Part shown: piece by piece, positions 17,653 to 26,810 of the stretch
How the letters are laid out: each line of letters opens with the position of its first letter
How positions within the stretch are numbered: the first letter of the stretch is position 1
Assembly (NCBI GenBank): GCA_900766245.1
Contig: CAAFUR010000015.1
Span: 9,825-73,824 of the forward strand
DNA length: 64,000 nt
Direction of reading: 5' to 3'
Origin: Veillonellaceae bacterium
GTDB taxonomy: Bacteria > Bacillota > Negativicutes > Veillonellales > Veillonellaceae
Made by a program: the position numbers and the translations under genes
The notes under the pieces: generated by a model
What the model saw: the letters and a program-made list of their open reading frames with translations, nothing else
Told to the model about the DNA's origin: nothing
Databases searched by the model: none

Positions 17653-18552
17653 CTATTTCATATATACATAGGCAGCAAAGATAGCAATGACTATCGCTGT
17701 TACAACCAAAATGGCAGTCAAACTTTTACGGTTACCACCATCGCCCCCTTCTTGGGTGCCAATGTGATTTCCCTCTTCATCATAAGCATGACGATATTGC
17801 CCTTCTAAATCCGTGTAATCCATTACATCTTCTATTTTCGCTTGTTGGCGTAATTCTTGCAATCGCTTTCTACGTTCTTCTACATCGCTTGCTACAGAAT
17901 GGACCTGTACTTTCATCACATCTTCTCGCAATCCTTCTAGGCGAGGTACCATTAATTGCAATCGCTCTACCAAAGCCTTATTAATTTCTACGCAAGAACT
18001 CAGTGCTGTTTGATGTAAAAGTAACATATGCACTATTTCTTCTTCCGAAGCACTTGTGCCACCGGCTACCACAGATTTCGCAAATTCTGTTTCTTTTGAA
18101 AGCATCTCAACCACGGTAGAAATATAATAATCTAGACGATCAAAAATCTTATTTAGTTCTACATTCTGTTCTAGCAATTCTTGTTTACGATGCAATAAAT
18201 ACGCTGGGTTACCGCCAGATGTTTCCATTTGTTGAATCATATTCGCCATATCTATATAGATATCTAATACAGTGCATACTGTATCTGTTACATTCGTATA
18301 TTCTCCTATACTATCTGACACCATATGACGACGTTCTTCTAAAGACTCTGATTGCTCCTTCTCTTCTAATTCGACAAAGAGTGCCTCATATCCTTGTACC
18401 AATCCTTGTATTTCATTTTGAATCGCAAGAATATCTTCTTTTCCTTCTATTAATTCTGTTATATAATGTCCTACAAATTCTGGATTCTCTAGGGGCAATT
18501 CCTGTATATCTGCCGACACATAAGTAATTCCTTTTTCAATTGCACTTGCCAT
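17653..18552 (-). CDS. Tail-anchored coiled-coil protein of unknown function
   Basis: I do not recognise a family. The 299-residue product is mainly helical and acidic with heptad-like stretches, for example GYEALFVELEEKEQSESLEE, HRKQELLEQNVELNKIFDR and DVEERRKRLQELRQQ. A Gly-rich linker (TQEGGDGGNRKS) leads to one C-terminal hydrophobic segment LTAILVVTAIVIAIFAAYVY, with only MK after it. No signal peptide is present, so it is probably anchored by its tail with the bulk in the cytoplasm. It sits between rlmH (14 bp) and the CBS gene (12 bp), in one operon. Confidence 0.8.
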   Translation of the reverse strand: MASAIEKGITYVSADIQELPLENPEFVGHYITELIEGKEDILAIQNEIQGLVQGYEALFVELEEKEQSESLEERRHMVSDSIGEYTNVTDTVCTVLDIYIDMANMIQQMETSGGNPAYLLHRKQELLEQNVELNKIFDRLDYYISTVVEMLSKETEFAKSVVAGGTSASEEEIVHMLLLHQTALSSCVEINKALVERLQLMVPRLEGLREDVMKVQVHSVASDVEERRKRLQELRQQAKIEDVMDYTDLEGQYRHAYDEEGNHIGTQEGGDGGNRKSLTAILVVTAIVIAIFAAYVYMK

Positions 18553-18566
18553 GCATATCTCCTTTC

Positions 18567-19046
18567 TTACCAGTGATAAGGTTCATTTCGATTAATTTTA
18601 CAAGCTCTATATAATTGTTCTACCAGTACGAGACGCACCATTTGATGGGTGAAAGTCATGGGGCTGATGGACAATTTCCACTGTGCCCGTTGTCGTAATT
18701 CTTCGGACACCCCAAAGGTTCCTCCAATGATGAATACCATCTCGCTATTCCCTTGCACTTCTAATTCACTAATTCGTTTTGCCAACTCTTCAGAACTCAT
18801 TTGTTTTCCATATACATCCAGCAGCACTACAAAGGATTGCGGTGTGCAATATTTAAGCAATCGTTGCCCTTCATCATAGAGGGCTTTTTGCTTATCTGAT
18901 GGACTTGGCTTATCTCCTAATTTACTTTCTGGTAGCTCTGTAATAGTGATGCCCCCATACGGTTGCACTCGCTTAACAAACTCTGCCACCCCTTCTCGTA
19001 AATAAGGTTCTTTTAACTTTCCTATACAATAGATAGAAAATTTCAT
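18567..19046 (-). CDS. rlmH: 23S rRNA (pseudouridine1915-N3)-methyltransferase RlmH
   Basis: A 159-residue SPOUT methyltransferase that acts on helix 69 of 23S rRNA in the 70S ribosome. The C-terminal knot region is typical: FIIGGTFGVSEE, LSISPMTFTHQMVRLVLVEQ, YRA and the final PYHW. Full length. It follows the metallo-hydrolase gene, an arrangement common in Firmicutes. Confidence 0.97.
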   Translation of the reverse strand: MKFSIYCIGKLKEPYLREGVAEFVKRVQPYGGITITELPESKLGDKPSPSDKQKALYDEGQRLLKYCTPQSFVVLLDVYGKQMSSEELAKRISELEVQGNSEMVFIIGGTFGVSEELRQRAQWKLSISPMTFTHQMVRLVLVEQLYRACKINRNEPYHW

Positions 19047-19093
19047 AGATTCCTATCTCCTAAAACGTTCAATACATGCCAATCTAAGACTCT

Positions 19094-19906
19094 TTATATA
19101 TCACGAGATACACCAATAGAGGTATACTCTTTTGGGTCTCCATGATACGCCGTAAACCCTTCTTGACCTTGTGCATTGCACCAAGCTAACAAGCGATCTG
19201 ATAGCTGCTCTACTAAATGGAGGGAATTATTTTGCTCGGAACGATGAGCAAAGACAACTTCCATCCCCTTAGGTCGTCTTAGGGCTGATAACACTTTCAT
19301 AGCCGTTACATTACACAAATGTCCTGATTGGCCTTTTACACGACGTTTTAAATCTGGTGAGTACGGTCCATAGAGCAACATCTGTTCATCATAGTTCGCT
19401 TCCAAGACCAACAAATCTGTATCATGCAAATGTGTTAACATTTCCTTTGATACCATACCTGTATCTGTTAGCAAAGCTGCTTTTGTGTGCCCTTTATAAC
19501 AAGTGACACCTATGGGATCCACCGCATCATGACTAGTAGAAAATGGTTGTAATACCATATCTCCTATGGTCACTTCTTTCGTCCCTAACGTTTGAAAGCA
19601 CTCCGCAGATACGCTAAATTTATCCATAAGGCACCGTGCTGTATTAGGTTTTGTGATAATAGGTAAGCCCATTTGTTTAATCATTTGAGGTACCCCTGCA
19701 ATATGATCAGAATGTTCATGGGTAATGACAATCCCTTCGACTATATGCTTCGGTATCTCTAAATCTTGTAAGGCATTCGTAATCCGCCGGCAACTAATAC
19801 CTGCATCAATAATCACTGCACTGCGAGAACTGCGAATAATGGTGCAATTCCCTTTACTACCGCTAGCTACGACATGAACTTGTAATTCTTTTTCTTCCAA
19901 TGTCAT
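19094..19906 (-). CDS. Metallo-beta-lactamase-fold hydrolase (YycJ/WalJ type)
   Basis: A 270-residue cytoplasmic protein with the metal motif THEHSDHIAG near residue 64 and further His in STSHDAVDP; it opens with VHVVASGSKGNCTII as YycJ/WalJ proteins do, and later has KGQSGHLCN. Family members are nuclease-like hydrolases; in other Firmicutes the gene sits with walRK, absent here. Start at 19904-19906 chosen because AGGAGA precedes it and the upstream gene stops 8 bp earlier. Between the RuBisCO-like gene and rlmH. Confidence 0.9.
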   Translation of the reverse strand: MTLEEKELQVHVVASGSKGNCTIIRSSRSAVIIDAGISCRRITNALQDLEIPKHIVEGIVITHEHSDHIAGVPQMIKQMGLPIITKPNTARCLMDKFSVSAECFQTLGTKEVTIGDMVLQPFSTSHDAVDPIGVTCYKGHTKAALLTDTGMVSKEMLTHLHDTDLLVLEANYDEQMLLYGPYSPDLKRRVKGQSGHLCNVTAMKVLSALRRPKGMEVVFAHRSEQNNSLHLVEQLSDRLLAWCNAQGQEGFTAYHGDPKEYTSIGVSRDI

Positions 19907-19913
19907 ATGTCTC

Positions 19914-21026
19914 CTAGCTTCTTTCCAATACATCTATGAAAGCTTTCATATTCTCTGTTAAATCGGGTCCCCGTCGGAACATATCGCCCCCCACAAGGAA
20001 CATCGTATCTTTACCGTAAATGCTCACTAATTCTGGCAATCGAGCCTCCGTTACGCCACCACCTGGAGCTGGACAAGATGCTTTGATGGTTGCCAATGAT
20101 TTTCGATTGGCATCACAAATTTGACGGCATAATTCCGGTTTGAAAGTAAATCGTCCACCGTAGGATACAAAAATATTCATATCCCCACCAAAGATACGTG
20201 GTAATAAGCCCATCCAAATGGTGGCTGCAATACCCGATGTACCCGGTAATGTGAATCCACCCATCATAGCTGGATGTACAATTAATGGCAGGTTCAGTGA
20301 ATCATCCGTAGCCAATCGATGAAGCCAACCAAAGCCGATTAAGGACGGCGCCACCATCAGAGCCGTAGCACCCACTTCTTTCGCATAGTGAGCCCGTTCT
20401 AGTACATCGGTGCCATCCCCAGATACATTGGCTGCATAGAGGGTATGATGACCACTCTTGGCATTCGCCTCTTGCACTGCATGGGCACAACGTGATACCC
20501 GATCTTTGAATGGCGAAAAGGATTGATTCGTCAACCCATGGTCATCCTTGATCACATCGGCACCGCCCATGGTATAAGCATGACACATGCGAGCCAATTC
20601 TTCATTGGGCGTCCCCATCGGTTTAATGACGGCTTGAATCATAGGACGAGTTGGAGTCTGACATAATTCTCGAATGCCAGCTAACCCAAACTTAGGTCCT
20701 TTAAACACGTCTAACAAACTAGGGCTAAACTCAATATCTACTACCCAAATGTGTGGTTGCAAGGAAGAGTTGCCAAAGACTACATTTAAAAACTGCGTTA
20801 CTTCCAACCCTGATGTCTCCACAGGGTAAGCAATCTTTGCCCAAAAACAATCTTCTTTTTCTGTTAACGAAAGCAATTGTCCCACCATATGACGGCGTGG
20901 ATCGCTTTCACCTAATAATTCGTAAGGAAATTCAATGGTTTGCTCCACCTGTATGGACCAAGCCACTTGCTTCGCCTCTTCATAGGTGGGAACATGCAAT
21001 GCATAGGTAACGGAAAATGTTTCCAT
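19914..21026 (-). CDS. RuBisCO-like protein (form IV)
   Basis: A 370-residue member of the RuBisCO large-chain superfamily, shorter than true RuBisCO (about 460). The phosphate and metal region is visible: K135 in AVIKPMG (RuBisCO K175), then GGADVIKDDHG with K160 (the carbamylated K201), D162 (D203) and H163 where carboxylases have Glu204. The IVHPAM segment follows, but the mobile loop-6 Lys334 is absent (FVSYGGRFTF). It therefore should not fix CO2; relatives act as enolases or isomerases in methylthio-sugar or other sugar-phosphate metabolism. The ATG at 21024-21026 follows AAAGGAG. It leads a five-gene run with the MBL hydrolase, rlmH, coiled-coil and CBS genes. Confidence 0.9.
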   Translation of the reverse strand: METFSVTYALHVPTYEEAKQVAWSIQVEQTIEFPYELLGESDPRRHMVGQLLSLTEKEDCFWAKIAYPVETSGLEVTQFLNVVFGNSSLQPHIWVVDIEFSPSLLDVFKGPKFGLAGIRELCQTPTRPMIQAVIKPMGTPNEELARMCHAYTMGGADVIKDDHGLTNQSFSPFKDRVSRCAHAVQEANAKSGHHTLYAANVSGDGTDVLERAHYAKEVGATALMVAPSLIGFGWLHRLATDDSLNLPLIVHPAMMGGFTLPGTSGIAATIWMGLLPRIFGGDMNIFVSYGGRFTFKPELCRQICDANRKSLATIKASCPAPGGGVTEARLPELVSIYGKDTMFLVGGDMFRRGPDLTENMKAFIDVLERS

Positions 21027-21092
21027 CGGTAACTCCTTTCCCATCATTACAACTGTATCTATTCTATCTTGTGAGTTTTTATGTGAAAGTCA

Positions 21093-21238
21093 GTTACAAC
21101 CTCTTAGGTTGTAACAATGCTTAGAGAATATGTCTCTATCTTTATAGTATGACATAAGTTCCTATGAAATGCTATGTCATACCTACAATTATACACTATA
21201 TGCAATAAAAAAGAACCTCTAATCGACTAGGTTCTTTT
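21093..21238. other. Chain of stem-loops between the RuBisCO-like and aminotransferase genes
   Basis: Four hairpins occupy the divergent gap: GTTACAACCT/AGGTTGTAAC (21093-21115, 3-nt loop), AGAGA/TCTCT (21123-21137), GTATGACATA/TATGTCATAC (21147-21182) and AAAAGAACCT/AGGTTCTTTT (21209-21238). The last has A/T tracts on both sides and would work as a bidirectional terminator. A TATAAT on the minus strand lies at 21188-21193. They could be leader structure of the RuBisCO-like operon or the end of a small RNA; neither is proven. Confidence 0.55.
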
Positions 21239-21458
21239 CTAAGAATGTGGTACACTGTTACTATTATTAACTCTATCATTATAAAAGGTGTTGTTATCCT
21301 CTGTATACATTCTTATAAGTAGTTAATTCTATATAAACTTATTTTATGGCTTGCGATCTTCGCAGGACCTCTTATGAGTCAGGGCCCATATCAGGTAATA
21401 CAACACCCATAACATTTAACATAGAGATACATGCATCATGTATCAGAAAGGACAACCT

Positions 21459-22625
21459 ATGAACTGGAATAATTATCTTTCAACTATGACACAAACACTT
21501 CCCCCATCTGGGATTCGTAAGTTTTGGGAAAAAGCAATGGCTATGGACGATGTCATCTCCCTTTGCGTAGGGGAACCCGATTACATTCCTCCTCAACCTG
21601 TACTAGATGCACTTGTGGCTAGCGTAGAACGAGGAGAAACGAACTACTCTCCGAATGCAGGCATCTTGCCATTGCGTGAGGCCATCAGCAATTGGTACAA
21701 TCGTCGTTACCATGTCTCTTACGATACGGATGAAATGATGCTTACCATTGGTGCCAGTGAAGCCATCGACCTTTCTTTGCGGGCATTGCTAAACGAAGGT
21801 GACGAGGTGTTAATCCCAAATCCATCCTACGTGGCTCACCAAGCAGAAGTTCATATGTGCGGTGGCAAGGCTGTCCCTGTTCCGACACATTTAGAAGATG
21901 GTTTCAAACTTCGTGTGGAAGAATTAGAAAAACTTGTCACAGAAAAAACAAAAGCCATTTTAATGTGCTATCCAAGCAATCCTACGGGGGCCATCATGGA
22001 CTACGAAGATCTATTACCTATCGCCGAGTTCGCTAAGGCACATGACCTGATTATCATCTCCGATGAAATTTACTCGGAGCTTACCTACCACAAAGACCAT
22101 GTATCTATGGCATCCTTGCCAGGCATGAAAGAACGGACCATCATCTTAAACGGTTTCTCCAAGTCCTATGCTATGACAGGTCTTCGCATTGGTTTCCTCT
22201 GTGCTCCAGCACCATTCATCACGGCCTGCATTAAGTTGCACCAATACAGCATCGTCGCCCCAGCGACACCAGTGCAACATGCTGCCATTGTTGCCCTTAA
22301 CGAATGCGATGACTCCGTAGTGGCTATGCGCCAAGATTATTTGGAGCGCCGCGACATGATCGTGAAAGGCTTCCAAGACATGGGCTTACCTATCGCTGTT
22401 CCAGAAGGAGCTTTCTATGTGTTTCCAGATATTTCCCAAACCGGTTTATCCGATGAAAGTTTCTGCGAACAATTGCTAGAACAACAACACGTTGCGGTTG
22501 TACCAGGATCTGCTTTCGGCACTTGCGGTGCTAACCGTATTCGTTGTTCCTATGCGTCCTCTAAGGAAACTATCCAAGAGGCCTTGCGCCGTATCAAACT
22601 ATTCTTAGATTCATTACAAAACTAA
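21459..22625 (+). CDS. Class I/II pyridoxal-phosphate aminotransferase
   Basis: A 388-residue fold-type I PLP enzyme. Key parts are SLCVGEPDY at the N-terminus, NYSPNAGILPLREAI, CYPSNPTGA for PLP and substrate binding, IISDEIYSELTY with the Asp that pairs with the PLP nitrogen, the Schiff-base Lys in NGFSKSYAMTGLRIG and the substrate-carboxylate Arg in NRIRCSYA. It resembles PatA/AspC-type enzymes for aspartate, alanine or aromatic substrates. The RuBisCO-like neighbour invites comparison with methionine-salvage MtnE, but this is only context. The start at 21459 has AAAGGA upstream; an in-frame Met seven codons earlier sits in a hairpin. Confidence 0.93.
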   Translation: MNWNNYLSTMTQTLPPSGIRKFWEKAMAMDDVISLCVGEPDYIPPQPVLDALVASVERGETNYSPNAGILPLREAISNWYNRRYHVSYDTDEMMLTIGASEAIDLSLRALLNEGDEVLIPNPSYVAHQAEVHMCGGKAVPVPTHLEDGFKLRVEELEKLVTEKTKAILMCYPSNPTGAIMDYEDLLPIAEFAKAHDLIIISDEIYSELTYHKDHVSMASLPGMKERTIILNGFSKSYAMTGLRIGFLCAPAPFITACIKLHQYSIVAPATPVQHAAIVALNECDDSVVAMRQDYLERRDMIVKGFQDMGLPIAVPEGAFYVFPDISQTGLSDESFCEQLLEQQHVAVVPGSAFGTCGANRIRCSYASSKETIQEALRRIKLFLDSLQN

Positions 22626-22644
22626 TATAGACAACTATGTATTC

Positions 22645-22693
22645 AAAAAAGGGTTGTACCATACTGCTAAACACAGTTGGTACAACCCTTTTT
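22645..22693. terminator. Bidirectional terminator between the aminotransferase and atpC
   Basis: AAAAAAGGGTTGTACC (22645-22660) and GGTACAACCCTTTTT (22679-22693) make a 15-bp stem. It ends the plus-strand aminotransferase and the minus-strand atp operon. Confidence 0.93.
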
Positions 22694-22712
22694 CTATCTC
22701 ATCGATATGTAA

Positions 22713-22970
22713 TTATGCACGTTCACAAGAGGCTGTGGTGATATACACAGAGTTATTTTCCACTTCTAGGAATCCCCCTGGAAGGATAAACTCTTCACGC
22801 TTGCCCTCATGGTCAATGCGGATAGCCCCTGGTGCCAAAGCACTCACTAAAGGCATATGATGTGGTTGGATACCAAACTCTCCATCGAGAGCTTTCCCTA
22901 CCACCATCGTTGCATCTCCAGAAAACACTGTTTCATCAGGAGTAATAATTGTTACATGCATGGTACTCAT
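22713..22970 (-). CDS. atpC: ATP synthase epsilon subunit, short form
   Basis: An 85-residue epsilon subunit consisting only of the N-terminal beta-sandwich (VTIITPDETVFSGDATMVV to VENNSVYITTASCERA). The usual protein has about 130-140 residues with a two-helix C-terminal domain that can inhibit ATP hydrolysis; this domain is missing. It is not an obvious frameshift: the stop at 22713 is followed within 20 bp by the operon terminator. Last gene of the atp operon, 3 bp after atpD. Confidence 0.94.
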   Translation of the reverse strand: MSTMHVTIITPDETVFSGDATMVVGKALDGEFGIQPHHMPLVSALAPGAIRIDHEGKREEFILPGGFLEVENNSVYITTASCERA

Positions 22971-22973
22971 AGA

Positions 22974-24392
22974 TTATTCTCCTTTCCCTAACATGTCCCT
23001 TCCTTTGGCAACAGCTTCATCAATCGTTCCCACCATGTAGAACGCACTTTCAGGTAAGTCATCATGTTTACCTTCTAGGATTTCACGGAAACCACGCAAT
23101 GTTTCTTTCAATGGCACATATTTACCAGGACTGCCTGTAAATACTTCAGCTACGAAGAATGGTTGACTCAAGAAACGTTGAATTTTACGAGCACGAGCTA
23201 CGGTCAATTTATCCGCTTCAGACAATTCTTCCATACCTAAGATGGCAATGATATCTTGTAAATCTTTGTATTTTTGAAGTACTTCTTGCACGCCACGAGC
23301 TACGGAGTAATGTTCTTCCCCTAATACTAATGGATCCAAGATACGGCTTGTGGAATCCAATGGATCCACGGCTGGATAAATACCAAGTTCTGCAATGGAA
23401 CGAGACAATACTGTAGTAGCATCCAAGTGAGCAAATGTCGCTGCTGGCGCTGGGTCAGTCAAGTCATCGGCAGGTACATAGACGGCTTGTACAGACGTAA
23501 TGGAACCTTCTTTTGTGGATGTGATACGTTCTTGTAATGCCCCTACGTCATTGGCCAATGTTGGTTGGTAACCAACGGCAGATGGCATACGACCTAGCAA
23601 GGCAGATACTTCAGAACCAGCTTGGATGAAACGGAAAATGTTATCTACGAATAACAACACGTCTTGTTGTTGTACATCACGGAAATATTCCGCCATCGTC
23701 AAACCTGTTAAAGCTACACGCATACGAGCTCCAGGAGGCTCATTCATTTGTCCATAAACAAGCGCTGTTTTAGACAATACGCCAGACTCTTTCATTTCGT
23801 TCCAAAGGTCATTCCCTTCACGGGTACGTTCACCAACCCCTGCGAATACGGAGTAACCACCGTGTTCTGTAGCGATGTTATGAATCAATTCCATGATTAG
23901 AACTGTTTTACCTACACCGGCACCGCCAAATAGACCGATTTTACCACCTTTTACATATGGCGCAATTAAGTCTACGACTTTAATACCAGTTTCTAAAATA
24001 TTAGTTTCTGGTGCTAATTCATCAAATTTTGGAGCTGCGCGATGAATTGGCCAATGTTCATTCACTTTCACTTCTGCTGGATCGTGGTCTACTGTTTCGC
24101 CTAATACGTTGAAAATACGACCTAGTACACCATCACCAACAGGAACGGAAATAGCGGCTCCTGTATCCACTGCTTCCATGCCACGAGTTAATCCATCAGT
24201 GGAACTCATAGCAACACAACGAACTGTATCATCACCTAAATGTTGCATAACTTCTACAACAATCTTAGATGCTTGTTCGTCGCCTTTTGTAATAGTAATT
24301 GCATTGTAAATAGCAGGCAATTCACCTTTTGGGAAGACTACGTCTACCACCGGTCCAATAACCTGAACTACTTTACCTATATTTGTACTCAT
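22974..24392 (-). CDS. atpD: ATP synthase beta subunit
   Basis: A 472-residue catalytic F1 subunit. Walker A is GGAGVGKT, the catalytic Glu lies in GVGERTREG, the Walker B region is DVLLFVDNIFRF and the PSAVGYQPTLA and DELSEADK-like (MEELSEADK) DELSEED regions are present. It makes ATP in the alpha3beta3 head. Full length, between atpG and atpC. Confidence 0.98.
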   Translation of the reverse strand: MSTNIGKVVQVIGPVVDVVFPKGELPAIYNAITITKGDEQASKIVVEVMQHLGDDTVRCVAMSSTDGLTRGMEAVDTGAAISVPVGDGVLGRIFNVLGETVDHDPAEVKVNEHWPIHRAAPKFDELAPETNILETGIKVVDLIAPYVKGGKIGLFGGAGVGKTVLIMELIHNIATEHGGYSVFAGVGERTREGNDLWNEMKESGVLSKTALVYGQMNEPPGARMRVALTGLTMAEYFRDVQQQDVLLFVDNIFRFIQAGSEVSALLGRMPSAVGYQPTLANDVGALQERITSTKEGSITSVQAVYVPADDLTDPAPAATFAHLDATTVLSRSIAELGIYPAVDPLDSTSRILDPLVLGEEHYSVARGVQEVLQKYKDLQDIIAILGMEELSEADKLTVARARKIQRFLSQPFFVAEVFTGSPGKYVPLKETLRGFREILEGKHDDLPESAFYMVGTIDEAVAKGRDMLGKGE

Positions 24393-24414
24393 ATACGAGA
24401 TACTCCTTTATCTA

Positions 24415-25269
24415 TTATTGCAATGCGTTTGCACCGCCTACGATTTCAGAAATTTCGTTAGTAATACCTGCTTGGCGCAACTTATTGTATTCTAAGTGCA
24501 AGGTACCAATCAATTCGCCTGCATTATCAGTAGCGGATGTCATGGCCGTCATACGGGCACCTAATTCACTAGCCGCCCCATGTAGCAATGCATTATATAC
24601 AGTGCTTTCCACATAGGCTGGCAACAATTGTTCCAATACAGACCCTTGGTCTGGATAGAATAAACTTTCACCGGTCTCTGCTGCATCGGACTCTAATGAA
24701 AGAGGTAATAAGCGCTCATGAGTCACTTCTTGCAATAAGGAGTTCACAAACTTAGTGTATACCAATACCACTTCATCTACCTCACCAGACAAGAACATCG
24801 TTTTCACTTGTTCTACAATGTCTTGAGCATGATGAAAGCCTGGTTTATCAGAAAAACCTTGCAACTCAGAGACTACAGAATAGCCATGGCCTCTGAAATA
24901 TTCCGTTGGCTTACGACCCACTGTGAATAAACCATAGGCATCTGTTGGCGTATCCTTGAGCAAGGATTGCACGTATTTAATGATATTACTAGTATAAGCA
25001 CCAGCCAAACCTTTATCCGCACCTACCACCACATAGGCTACCTTATTCACAGGACGAACTGTGAGTAGCGGTAAATCTGCGCCCCCATCTAGAGAGGACA
25101 TGCTTTGATGCAGCATGTGGCGGAGACGTTCTGTATAAGGTTCAGTACCTTTCGCTTTTTGTTGTGCACGACGTAGACGAGCAGATGCTACCATCTTCAT
25201 AGCTTTTGTAATTTGCTGCGTATTAGTGACACTTTTTATACGCTTGCGTAAGTCTTGTGCACTACTCAT
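24415..25269 (-). CDS. atpG: ATP synthase gamma subunit
   Basis: A 284-residue central-stalk subunit. The N-terminal helix LRKRIKSVTNTQQITKAMKMVA and the C-terminal helix ending RQAGITNEISEIVGGANAL form the coiled coil that rotates in the head; the Rossmann-like middle includes VGADKGLAGAYTSN. Full length, 3 bp after atpA. Confidence 0.98.
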   Translation of the reverse strand: MSSAQDLRKRIKSVTNTQQITKAMKMVASARLRRAQQKAKGTEPYTERLRHMLHQSMSSLDGGADLPLLTVRPVNKVAYVVVGADKGLAGAYTSNIIKYVQSLLKDTPTDAYGLFTVGRKPTEYFRGHGYSVVSELQGFSDKPGFHHAQDIVEQVKTMFLSGEVDEVVLVYTKFVNSLLQEVTHERLLPLSLESDAAETGESLFYPDQGSVLEQLLPAYVESTVYNALLHGAASELGARMTAMTSATDNAGELIGTLHLEYNKLRQAGITNEISEIVGGANALQ

Positions 25270-25272
25270 AGA

Positions 25273-26808
25273 TTACGCCTCCTCTGGTAATAATTCGTGA
25301 GTAGCACCAAAGACATCAATACATTCTAAAATCGCTTGTTGCAATGTTTTTTCTGTATCTTCTTCTAATTTCTTAGTATCTCTAATTGATGCTAATACAT
25401 TGGCATAATTACCATGTACATAGTGTAATAAGGCATCTTGGAATGCTGGTACATCATGCACAGCTAATCGTTTGAAATAGCCATTAATACCTGCATATAA
25501 ACATACCACTTGTTCTTCTACTTTTAACGGAGAGTATTGTGGTTGTTTCAACATTTCAGTTAAGCGTTCACCACGATCTAATTGTGCTTTTGTGGAGGCA
25601 TCCAAATCGGAACCGAACTGCGCAAAAGCCGCTAATTCACGATACTGTGCCAATTCTAAACGCAATTTACCAGCTACTTGTTTCATCGCTTTAATTTGCG
25701 CACTACCACCTACACGAGATACGGATAAGCCTACGTCAACTGCTGGACGAACGCCAGAGTAGAACATATCTGTACCCAAGAAAATTTGTCCATCGGTGAT
25801 GGAGATTACGTTCGTTGGGATATAGGCAGATACGTCACCTGCTTGTGTTTCGATAATTGGTAAAGCTGTAATAGATCCGCCACCCAATTCATCGGATACT
25901 TTCGCAGAACGTTCCAATAAACGAGAGTGTAAGTAGAACACGTCACCAGGGTACGCTTCACGTCCTGGAGGACGACGTAACAACAAACTCATCGCACGGT
26001 ATGCAGCAGCTTGTTTTGTTAAATCATCATATACGCAAAGTACATGTTTACCTTGGTACATGAAATGTTCGCCCATAGCTACCCCAGAATATGGTGCTAA
26101 GTACTGCATAGGAGCCCCTTCAGAAGCACCAGCAGACACAACGATCGTATAGTCCATAGCCCCTGCTTCTTCTAATTTTTGTACTACACGAGCTACAGTG
26201 GATTCTTTTTGACCAATTGCTACATAGATACAAATCACATCTTGTCCTTTTTGGTTCAAGATCGTATCAATAGCAATCGCTGTTTTACCAGTACCACGGT
26301 CACCGATGATCAACTCCCGTTGACCACGACCGATTGGCACCATCGCATCAATGGCTTTCAAACCAGTTTGCATTGGCTCAAATACAGATTTACGATCTGC
26401 AATACCAGGTGCTGGGTATTCTACAGGACGATATGTTTCTGCCACAATTTCACCTTTACCATCGATAGGTTGACCAAGGGCATTCACAACACGACCAATT
26501 AAGCCATCTCCTACAGGAACCTGCATGATGCGGCCTGTACGGCGCACTTCATCGCCTTCTTTAATCAAGAAGTCATTACCTAGGAGAACGGCGCCTACAT
26601 TATCTTGTTCTAAATTGAGTACCATGCCATATACGCCATGAGGTAACTCTAACAATTCGCCAGCCATGGCTTTTTCAAGACCGTAGATATGCGCAATACC
26701 GTCCCCTACTTCCAGAACAGTTCCTACGTCATCTACGTTTAATTCAACATTATAGTCCTGAATCTGCTGTTTAATAATGGCAGTAATTTCTTCAGGCGTC
26801 ATTTTCAT
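25273..26808 (-). CDS. atpA: ATP synthase alpha subunit
   Basis: A 511-residue non-catalytic nucleotide-binding F1 subunit with Walker A GDRGTGKTAIA, the signature PAVDVGLSVSRVGGSAQ and the arginine-finger region VSRVG. Full length. The start used is the first Met (MKMTPEE); the Shine-Dalgarno is weak (GGTGAATGG in the end of atpH), suggesting translational coupling to atpH 2 bp upstream. Confidence 0.98.
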   Translation of the reverse strand: MKMTPEEITAIIKQQIQDYNVELNVDDVGTVLEVGDGIAHIYGLEKAMAGELLELPHGVYGMVLNLEQDNVGAVLLGNDFLIKEGDEVRRTGRIMQVPVGDGLIGRVVNALGQPIDGKGEIVAETYRPVEYPAPGIADRKSVFEPMQTGLKAIDAMVPIGRGQRELIIGDRGTGKTAIAIDTILNQKGQDVICIYVAIGQKESTVARVVQKLEEAGAMDYTIVVSAGASEGAPMQYLAPYSGVAMGEHFMYQGKHVLCVYDDLTKQAAAYRAMSLLLRRPPGREAYPGDVFYLHSRLLERSAKVSDELGGGSITALPIIETQAGDVSAYIPTNVISITDGQIFLGTDMFYSGVRPAVDVGLSVSRVGGSAQIKAMKQVAGKLRLELAQYRELAAFAQFGSDLDASTKAQLDRGERLTEMLKQPQYSPLKVEEQVVCLYAGINGYFKRLAVHDVPAFQDALLHYVHGNYANVLASIRDTKKLEEDTEKTLQQAILECIDVFGATHELLPEEA

Positions 26809-26810
26809 AA

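Noticed and set aside
19914..21026. True RuBisCO
   Set aside because: Loop-6 Lys334 and Glu204 equivalents are missing and the protein is about 90 residues too short.
21348..21420. SAM or other known riboswitch ahead of the aminotransferase
   Set aside because: Segments such as CCTCTTATGAGTCAGGG look suggestive, but the conserved helices of known classes could not be built.
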